Part shown: positions 5,721 through 9,104 of the stretch, one piece after another
Layout of the letters: each line of letters begins with the position of its first letter
Numbering within the stretch: the first letter of the stretch is position 1
Source: Candidatus Woesearchaeota archaeon
GTDB lineage: Archaea; Nanobdellota; Nanobdellia; Woesearchaeales; JACRKL01
Direction: 5' to 3'
DNA: 9,104 bases
Assembly: GCA_016219795.1 (NCBI GenBank)
Contig: JACRKK010000087.1
Coordinates: forward strand, 1 to 9,104
The notes under the pieces: generated by a model
Seen by the model: only the letters and a program-made list of their open reading frames with translations
Told to the model about the DNA's origin: nothing
Databases searched by the model: none
Program-made: the position numbers and the translations under genes

Positions 5721-5993
5721 AAGAACCGCGTGCATATTTAAGATTAAGAAAGCACGCCGCCTGCTTCACCTGAAAAAGAGTATTGATACCATTTCGCTTT
5801 TTCAGGTTTGTTGAATCTGCGCATTCCACTAGTGTTTTCACTAGTGGCTTAATGGAAGGCGCAGGGTTAAAGAAAATTGGCCCGAGCGAAGCGAGAATGC
5901 CGTCGGTCTATTGACCGACGGTGGCCAATTTTCTTTTTACAGTCGCTAAATCTAATCCTTACACGACTTTCAACTTCAGCAGGCGGTTCTTGA
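5719..5993. ncRNA. Candidate structured non-coding RNA (or MITE-like element), strand undetermined
   Basis: About 275 nt with no credible gene and a fully nested set of complementary segments. The closing helix is 5719-5727 with 5985-5993. A side hairpin pairs GCGTGC (5728-5733) with GCACGC (5752-5757). A second closing helix pairs CGCCTGC (5758-5764) with GCAGGCG (5979-5985). A hairpin arm pairs 5768-5778 with 5797-5807 (11 bp). A third closing helix pairs GTTGAA (5810-5815) with TTCAAC (5969-5974). Inside that are three arms: 5817-5822 with 5859-5864, carrying CCACTAGTG-TTTT-CACTAGTGG (5826-5847); a 14-bp stem 5869-5882 with 5923-5936, carrying a 9-bp hairpin 5900-5921; and 5941-5945 with 5964-5968. 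I do not see conserved RNase P or SRP RNA motifs. The ends also read as near-perfect terminal inverted repeats (TCAAGAACCGC, 11 bp), so a small non-autonomous mobile element is the main alternative. A weak minus-strand AT box near 6012-6019 is at a plausible distance for a minus-strand transcript. Confidence 0.55.
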
Positions 5994-5997
5994 CATT

Positions 5998-6037
5998 TGC
6001 CAGACATAACAATTTTATGAGTTATTTATGTCTGGCA
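5998..6037. repeat. 12-bp perfect inverted repeat upstream of the 6090 promoter
   Basis: TGCCAGACATAA (5998-6009) pairs with TTATGTCTGGCA (6026-6037) around a 16-nt loop. A third copy of the half-site TGCCAGACA recurs at 6070-6078, directly downstream of the TATA box of the next gene. This arrangement looks like an operator bound by a dimeric regulator, or an RNA hairpin ending the structured region. Confidence 0.6.
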
Positions 6038-6044
6038 TTATATG

Positions 6045-6078
6045 GGCATGACAGTAAACTATATAAACATGCCAGACA
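6045..6078 (+). promoter_or_regulatory. Promoter of the 6090-6768 unit with flanking repeats
   Basis: The TATA box TATATAAA (6060-6067) is centred about 27 bp from the ATG at 6090. It is flanked by GGCATG (6045-6050) and its inverse CATGCC (6068-6073), and the half-site TGCCAGACA (6070-6078) lies between box and start. A protein bound there would overlap the initiation complex. The spacing predicts a leaderless transcript and argues against the upstream ATG at 6042. Confidence 0.6.
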
Positions 6079-6089
6079 GGAAAAGGGCC

Positions 6090-6422
6090 ATGCCTGAAAA
6101 AATTACCAATGAGCAGATTTACACCAAGCTCATTTCTATTGAGAAAGTACTGAGATCTATTAAAAAGGAAGAAGATGTTATTGTTGAAGAAGAAAAAGAG
6201 ATTGAACGTGAAGAGAAGGTCCTTCAGCAGGAAGAGAAGAAAATAGAAAAAAAAGTCAAGCAGAAAGTGCTCAAATATGATAATATCCTTGACTGGAAGA
6301 CAAAGATCTGGGAGAATTGCCCCCACAAAAGGGAACTGGTGAAGGAATCTGAGATTGATTACTGGTGCAAGAAGCAGAATGCACCCTGCCGGTATATGGG
6401 TTGTCCCTTAAACGAGTTGTGA
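6090..6422 (+). CDS. Small coiled-coil protein with a C-terminal four-cysteine motif
   Basis: A 110-aa protein of unknown function. Residues about 5-25 are a short helix. Residues about 26-62 are a highly charged Glu/Lys coiled coil. The C-terminal third has ILDWKTKIWENCPHK and then four cysteines in all (C77, C93, C100, C105) in the context CP-HK ... YWCKKQNAPCRYMGCP. Four spaced cysteines suggest a zinc site or possibly an iron-sulfur cluster (inference). The frame extends upstream to an ATG at 6042. I use 6090 because the TATA box at 6060-6067 lies 27 bp before it and because 6042 would lie upstream of the promoter. The next gene starts 4 bp after the stop, so the two form one transcription unit. 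Confidence 0.75.
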   Translation: MPEKITNEQIYTKLISIEKVLRSIKKEEDVIVEEEKEIEREEKVLQQEEKKIEKKVKQKVLKYDNILDWKTKIWENCPHKRELVKESEIDYWCKKQNAPCRYMGCPLNEL

Positions 6423-6426
6423 TTCT

Positions 6427-6768
6427 ATGGATATGCTGACGCAATGGAACCAGATGCGGCCACCGCTTCCACCTACAGATGTAGAGACTATCCAGCAGAT
6501 CAAGAAGAAACTTCAGCAGCTTTCTGCAAGGCTTGAGCGGACAGAAGCCTGCTGTCTTGCTTTGATGACCCTTCTTGAAGAAAACCATGTTCTGACCGAA
6601 GAAAACCTTGGGAAAGAGATTTCTTTATTCATCAAAGAACTGCAGAAGCAACGCACGATTGATAAGCAGGAACTTGTGCATACTTTCCATTCAGAGGCGC
6701 AGACAACGATCGATGAGGAAGAGGAGCATATTGCTACCAAGAGCAAGCTTAGTTATCTTGGTGAGTAG
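6427..6768 (+). CDS. Small helical protein of unknown function
   Basis: A 113-aa soluble, mostly helical protein. Residues about 18-40 (VETIQQIKKKLQQLSARLER) form a coiled-coil segment. CCLALMTLLEENHVLTEENL (about 42-61) resembles the common h-x-x-L-L-x-x-x-x-h-h-T-x-E-E-L helix-turn pattern seen in several subunit-interface domains. The C-terminus is acidic (DEEEEH). No catalytic motif is visible. It lies 4 bp after the four-cysteine gene and lacks a clear Shine-Dalgarno site, so translation may be coupled. Its last 20 bp overlap the 3' end of the convergent HTH gene. It may act as a partner of the upstream coiled-coil protein, by context only. Confidence 0.72.
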   Translation: MDMLTQWNQMRPPLPPTDVETIQQIKKKLQQLSARLERTEACCLALMTLLEENHVLTEENLGKEISLFIKELQKQRTIDKQELVHTFHSEAQTTIDEEEEHIATKSKLSYLGE

Positions 6769-7288
6769 GCTGTATCTTCTTGAGGAGCGATTCGTTGATG
6801 GGGACAATCGTTTCTTTTGCCTGGATATCCCTAAATTCCTTGAGAATATCAACTGAGATGCCTTCTTCTTTCTGCATTCTGATAATCGGGACGCCTTTCA
6901 TGGACAGATTAGTGATGTAGGAGATGATCATATGCTCGGGTAAGGCAGTTCTTCTAGATATTTCTTTGTAGGTAAGTCCGCCTTCTTTGCCGCCAAAGGT
7001 GTAGATGACCAGAAAAACCTCTTGTTCGCGGGGTGTGAGCGGGCTGACCTTGAATTGCTGTTGTGCTGCTCCGCCTTTGATGTAGAGCTCAAGTTCATCA
7101 AGCCGCTCAGTCATCTTCTTGATTTTGGCATCGAGCTCACAGAGGTATTCATAATTGGCATTGATTTCGTTGGTATTCTCGTTGATGCAGGTGAGATGGT
7201 CTTCAAACTCCTCGCGTATCTTGCGGAATGATTCCTCAAGCATCTTTTTGTGTTGTGCAGAACTCTCCTTAGATGATAACCATTTCAC
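6749..7288 (-). CDS. Coiled-coil plus winged-HTH-like DNA-binding protein
   Basis: A 179-aa protein. Residues about 10-70 form an amphipathic coiled coil likely to dimerise. Residues about 84-140 are an HTH unit: LTPREQEVFLVIYTF, then LTYKEISRRTALPEHMIISYI and a wing-like VPIIRMQ. The first segment resembles the LTxREQEV start of LuxR/sigma-4-type HTHs, while the overall layout suits an archaeal winged helix. It is probably a transcription regulator or a chromosome-associated protein. The start is GTG at 7288; the ATG five bases further in is out of frame and stops at once. The leader contains GGGGGGAT just upstream of the GTG, and a TATA box lies at 7325-7332. The leader nearly copies that of the signal peptidase gene, so the two may share control. 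The 3' end overlaps the convergent gene by 20 bp. Confidence 0.75.
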   Translation of the reverse strand: MKWLSSKESSAQHKKMLEESFRKIREEFEDHLTCINENTNEINANYEYLCELDAKIKKMTERLDELELYIKGGAAQQQFKVSPLTPREQEVFLVIYTFGGKEGGLTYKEISRRTALPEHMIISYITNLSMKGVPIIRMQKEEGISVDILKEFRDIQAKETIVPINESLLKKIQPTHQDN

Positions 7289-7293
7289 CCTTT

Positions 7294-7332
7294 ATCCCCC
7301 CAATACCCTGTAGGTTGGGGCTTCTATAAAAA
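7294..7332 (-). promoter_or_regulatory. Promoter and leader of the HTH gene, with inverted repeat
   Basis: The minus-strand TATA box (plus strand TATAAAAA, 7325-7332) predicts a start near 7302. The short leader carries GGGGGGAT (7294-7301), positioned like a Shine-Dalgarno site. CCCCAA (7298-7303) and TTGGGG (7315-7320) form an inverted repeat over the predicted start and could be an autoregulatory site. Confidence 0.5.
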
Positions 7333-7342
7333 GGTTATTGAA

Positions 7343-7855
7343 CTAATATAGAATACCCACAACGACCCGTTTGATCTGGTCAAACCTTACCTTGTCAGGG
7401 TCAGGCAGCGGATTGTTATCACCTTTAAACAGGAAGTAGGTGCCGTCTTTGTCCACACCTTTTTCCACAATCCTATGGATGATGATACCGTCCCCGCCGT
7501 CATAGGATGCTATATCCCCCACTTCAAGGTCATCAGGTGATGCTGGCCTTTTTTCTATGGCGAAGGCGTTCTCGTCAAGGACAGGGTCCATGGAATTGGT
7601 GTTGGTGAAGGTAGCCCATTGAGGATTATCGATGGCAATGACAACTTTATTGTCCGTAACAAGGATATCGTTTTCACTTATCCTTGCTTTTGGGGAAGGC
7701 ACTTCTGGTGCGTTGCCTGTGACCATAGACACCATGGCAGAGGTTACTTTGGGCAGTTCGGTCTTGGGTTGAAAGCCGGAGAAGAGCATGTGCGCTGTAA
7801 AACCTAAGAAGAATACCAACATGAATACAAAAAGTGGTTTTAGTCTGCGTTTCAT
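7343..7855 (-). CDS. Archaeal/ER-type signal peptidase I (S26B)
   Basis: A 170-aa membrane-anchored serine protease expected to cleave signal peptides of exported proteins on the outer side of the membrane. A single N-terminal TM segment (about 8-27) is followed by a linker, then the catalytic serine in TNTNSMDPVLDENA (S88). The histidine in GIIIHRIVE (H127) replaces the lysine of bacterial enzymes, as in the ER/archaeal branch. FKGDNNPLPDP (about 143-153, with D146) is the third conserved box, and VGDIASYD is the usual strand between. The stretch between the TM and S88 (about 60 residues) is longer than in minimal enzymes and includes a strand-rich ISENDILVTDNKVVIAIDNP module. ATG at 7855 follows a short leader with GGGGGAT. 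It has its own promoter and lies 54 bp upstream of the HTH gene on the same strand. Confidence 0.88.
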   Translation of the reverse strand: MKRRLKPLFVFMLVFFLGFTAHMLFSGFQPKTELPKVTSAMVSMVTGNAPEVPSPKARISENDILVTDNKVVIAIDNPQWATFTNTNSMDPVLDENAFAIEKRPASPDDLEVGDIASYDGGDGIIIHRIVEKGVDKDGTYFLFKGDNNPLPDPDKVRFDQIKRVVVGILY

Positions 7856-7857
7856 GG

Positions 7858-7898
7858 TTTATCCCCCTGTAGGATATGGGAACAGACTACTATATAAA
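7858..7898 (-). promoter_or_regulatory. Promoter and leader of the signal peptidase gene
   Basis: The minus-strand TATA box (plus strand TATATAAA, 7891-7898) predicts a start near 7868. The leader reads CCTACAGGGGGATAAA on the minus strand (7858-7873), ending 2 nt before the ATG. The same sequence with an 8-nt insertion precedes the HTH gene. Confidence 0.6.
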
Positions 7899-7930
7899 GT
7901 TTTCGCTACTTTCTAGTGATTATAATTAGA

Positions 7931-7951
7931 TGGGGGGTGGTCCACCCCCCA
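7931..7951. repeat. 10-bp perfect GC-rich palindrome between divergent promoters
   Basis: TGGGGGGTGG (7931-7940) and CCACCCCCCA (7942-7951) are exact inverse complements around a single T. The element lies between the minus-strand TATA box (7891-7898) and the plus-strand TATA box (7981-7988). It could be an operator or an insulating hairpin between the two units. It is strikingly G/C-rich for this AT-leaning intergenic context. Confidence 0.6.
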
Positions 7952-7980
7952 AAATGGCCCTTAGGACCAAAACCATTACC

Positions 7981-8027
7981 TTTAAATACCCCGGGCTGTT
8001 TCACCACAGAATTCACTTTAGAGAGGG
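7981..8027 (+). promoter_or_regulatory. Promoter and Shine-Dalgarno site of the eS1 gene
   Basis: TTTAAATA (7981-7988), preceded by ATTACC, predicts a start near 8010. The leader of about 24 nt carries GAGGG (8023-8027), 6 nt before the ATG at 8034. The eS1 gene thus belongs to the minority of leadered genes in the window. Confidence 0.65.
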
Positions 8028-8033
8028 TTATTC

Positions 8034-8777
8034 ATGGCAAAAGAAAAGGAAGTTATCACAAAAAAACGCAAGAAAATCTGGGTTGATATGCTTGCTCCTG
8101 TGTATCTTGGCGGGTCTTCACTTGGCGAAACGCGGGTTTATCAGACCAGTGATGCGCTTAAAAAATCTATGGTACTTAGTCTTGCTACTTTGACTGGTGA
8201 TATCAAGAAACAGAACATGAAACTGGTATTCACCGGCGTATCTGTTGAAGGCAATAATGTGCGCACAACCGTAAGTGCTGTTACGTTAATGCCGGCAGCC
8301 ATCAAGCGTCTGGTAAGACGCGAGAGGGATCGTGTTGATGATTCTTTTGTTTGTCTTACTGCAGACAACCAGCGGGTCAGAATAAAGCCTCTGGTCATTA
8401 CCTCTAACGCAACCGTACAGTCGTTGCGGACAAAACTGCGCAAGGCCATGAGAACGGTGTTGCGCAAGAGAATTCGTGCATTGACCTATGAGCAACTGAT
8501 TAATGAAGTCATTGGATTTAAGCTGCATAGTGCAGTGCGTGAAAGTGTCAGAAAAGTCTATCCTCTCAAAGCATTTGAAATCAAATTCATCGGTCTTGAG
8601 CACCGTAAAGCCAACAAGAGTGAAAAGCAGGAGATTGAGAGATCGCTGGCTGAGAAGGAAGTAAAGCCTGAGGAAGAAGAAGAGCCAAAGGACGAGGATC
8701 AGGAAAGCCCAGAGAATGAGGCTGAATCAGAACAGTCCGAAGACGACGATTCTTCTGATGAAGAAGTGCAGGGATAA
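8034..8777 (+). CDS. rps3ae: Small-subunit ribosomal protein eS1 (S3Ae)
   Basis: A 247-aa protein of the archaeal/eukaryotic-specific ribosomal protein family eS1, a component of the 30S platform near the mRNA exit. The family pattern is clear: basic N-terminus, KKIWVDMLAPVYLG, then GETRVYQ, LVFTGVSVEGNNVRTTV, RRERDRVDDSF, QRVRIKPLVIT and RKRIRALTYEQLINEVI. The fold ends near residue 195. Residues about 211-247 form a very acidic Glu/Asp/Ser tail (EEEEEPKDEDQ ... EDDDSSDEE), longer than the minimal archaeal protein; acidic C-terminal tails occur in several lineages. The gene stands alone with its own promoter and a Shine-Dalgarno site, and is not in an operon with other ribosomal genes visible here. 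It is the best anchor for an archaeal origin. Confidence 0.95.
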   Translation: MAKEKEVITKKRKKIWVDMLAPVYLGGSSLGETRVYQTSDALKKSMVLSLATLTGDIKKQNMKLVFTGVSVEGNNVRTTVSAVTLMPAAIKRLVRRERDRVDDSFVCLTADNQRVRIKPLVITSNATVQSLRTKLRKAMRTVLRKRIRALTYEQLINEVIGFKLHSAVRESVRKVYPLKAFEIKFIGLEHRKANKSEKQEIERSLAEKEVKPEEEEEPKDEDQESPENEAESEQSEDDDSSDEEVQG

Positions 8778-8784
8778 TTCTTAA

Positions 8785-8854
8785 GTTTTGAGCAGTGAGA
8801 CTTGAGTTGTGGGAGATTAGTTCTAAGACGTAAGAGAGAAATCTTTCTCAAAAC
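8785..8854. terminator. Possible terminator structure between convergent genes
   Basis: GTTTTGAG (8785-8792) pairs with CTCAAAAC (8847-8854). A competing small hairpin, GAGAAA-TC-TTTCTC, lies at 8836-8849. The region sits between the eS1 stop and the stop of the minus-strand small gene. The function is a guess. Confidence 0.3.
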
Positions 8855-8857
8855 ACT

Positions 8858-8971
8858 CTAAGGCCACGCATACTGATACGGATAGTTCTGGTAGCGTAGG
8901 TAATTAGAAGGTCTGCCGCCAACTGTATCATAGTAGCCGCCCCAGCCAGGGTAATAATCAGATTCCGGCAT
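8858..8971 (-). CDS. Probable 37-aa Tyr/Gly-rich small protein
   Basis: The minus strand has an ATG at 8971 and a TAG stop at 8858-8860, encoding 37 residues with nine tyrosines, two tryptophans and five glycines. It begins MPESDYYPGWGGYY and ends YQNYPYQYAWP. A TATA-like box (8990-8997) is centred about 23-25 bp upstream of the ATG, close to the leaderless spacing seen elsewhere in the window. The composition is not that of random translation of AT-leaning DNA. There is no membrane segment, signal sequence or known motif. Low-complexity aromatic peptides of this kind may bind RNA or self-associate (inference). It could still be a non-coding stretch; a conserved homologue would settle that. 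Confidence 0.5.
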   Translation of the reverse strand: MPESDYYPGWGGYYDTVGGRPSNYLRYQNYPYQYAWP

Positions 8972-8989
8972 TGTATTAACTAAGATACT

Positions 8990-8997
8990 TTAATATA
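8990..8997. promoter_or_regulatory. TATA-like box possibly shared by the divergent genes at 8971 and 9039
   Basis: TTAATATA is nearly symmetric and lies in a 67-bp gap. On the minus strand its spacing to the ATG at 8971 suits a leaderless start. On the plus strand it predicts a start near 9020, just before the Shine-Dalgarno site of the next gene. Confidence 0.45.
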
Positions 8998-9024
8998 GTA
9001 GTTCTTCTTTTCTCTTGGTTGACA

Positions 9025-9030
9025 GAGGTG
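9025..9030 (+). promoter_or_regulatory. Shine-Dalgarno site GAGGTG
   Basis: GAGGTG lies 8 nt before the ATG at 9039 and matches the complement of the archaeal 16S 3' end (core GGAGGTGAT). It supports that ATG as a real start. Confidence 0.6.
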
Positions 9031-9038
9031 TATCAACC

Positions 9039-9104
9039 ATGGCGAGACCAAAAGGAAAAATAAAAGTTGTTTGTCAGAACAAGTCCTGTGAACTTTTCCG
9101 GAAA
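9039..9104 (+). CDS. N-terminus of a zinc-ribbon-like protein, possibly a transposase (3' end outside window)
   Basis: Twenty-two codons are visible: MARPKGKIKVV followed by CQNKSCELFRK. The basic start and C-x4-C pair fit one half of a zinc ribbon. IS1-like transposases and their small accessory proteins begin with such a module, and archaeal versions often read [VK]-x-C-x-N-x-x-C. This is inference from a very short stretch; any zinc-ribbon nucleic-acid-binding protein would fit. The start is supported by GAGGTG 8 nt upstream and a TATA-like box at 8990-8997. Confidence 0.55.
   Translation, partial: MARPKGKIKVVCQNKSCELFRK

Noticed and set aside
5719..5993. RNase P RNA or SRP RNA
   Set aside because: Overall size and paired ends are compatible, but I see neither the GGAAAGTCC / ACAG-type conserved RNase P segments nor the SRP helix-8 GGAAGG...AGCAGCC motif on either strand.
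5711..6001. Target-site duplication flanking 5719-5993
   Set aside because: Flanks CATGATGC and CATTTGCC share only a few bases, not a convincing direct repeat.
5579..6037. Retron msr-msd or CRISPR array
   Set aside because: No reverse transcriptase gene is adjacent, and the repeats are inverted and unique, without regularly spaced direct repeats.
6042..6089. Start at 6042 for the four-cysteine protein
   Set aside because: It lies upstream of the TATA box at 6060-6067; the leaderless ATG at 6090 fits better.
7930..8193. Plus-strand open frame overlapping the eS1 promoter
   Set aside because: It runs through the palindrome and promoter and lies in another frame of the eS1 gene, with no family features.
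1..9104. tRNA or rRNA genes
   Set aside because: No TTC-arm (GGTTCAAATCC-type) sequence or rRNA landmark was found in any intergenic stretch.

Overview
The window looks like a piece of an archaeal chromosome, most likely from a small-genome DPANN-type lineage such as Woesearchaeota or Pacearchaeota; that placement is inference. Archaeal signs are a ribosomal protein eS1 (S3Ae) gene, an ER/archaeal-type signal peptidase with a catalytic Ser and His, and TATA boxes (TTTAAATA / TATATAAA type) about 24-30 bp upstream of many start codons. Seven or eight genes appear to be transcribed without a leader. Five others have a short leader with a Shine-Dalgarno-like box. This rule was used to choose several starts that are shorter than the longest possible reading frame.

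Layout. 1-122: C-terminal end of a probable transposase. 190-852: a coiled-coil protein with two short G-[LY]-S-x-x-Q-I helical repeats. It converges on a three-gene minus-strand cluster (2857 down to 920) of five-TM membrane proteins that look like paralogues and end in Gly/His tails. 2946-3785: HAD-family phosphatase. 3789-4079 (minus): secreted Kazal-like lipoprotein. 4133-4900: inositol-monophosphatase-family enzyme, sharing one palindromic TATA box with the lipoprotein. 4887-5534 (minus): DedA-family membrane protein.

5579-6037 has no credible gene and is packed with long perfect inverted repeats. Within it, 5719-5993 is nested: its two ends pair, an inner helix closes a second junction, and five hairpin arms sit inside. 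It is either a structured non-coding RNA or a MITE-like element with terminal inverted repeats. I recognise no known RNA family in it, and it is the strongest candidate for something undescribed here.

6090-6768: a two-gene unit (an acidic/lysine-rich coiled-coil protein with four C-terminal cysteines, then a small helical protein). It has an operator-like arrangement at its promoter and converges on an HTH regulator (6749-7288, minus). Upstream of that on the same strand lies a signal peptidase I gene (7343-7855, minus). These two genes have nearly identical leaders that differ by one 8-nt insertion. A 10-bp palindrome sits between the signal peptidase promoter and the eS1 promoter (eS1 at 8034-8777). 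The right end holds a likely 37-aa Tyr-rich small protein (8858-8971, minus) and the start of a zinc-ribbon-like, probably transposase, gene (9039 to the edge).

The genes do not form one pathway. The common themes are the cell envelope (three 5-TM proteins, DedA, signal peptidase, lipoprotein) and compact, often divergent, leaderless transcription units.
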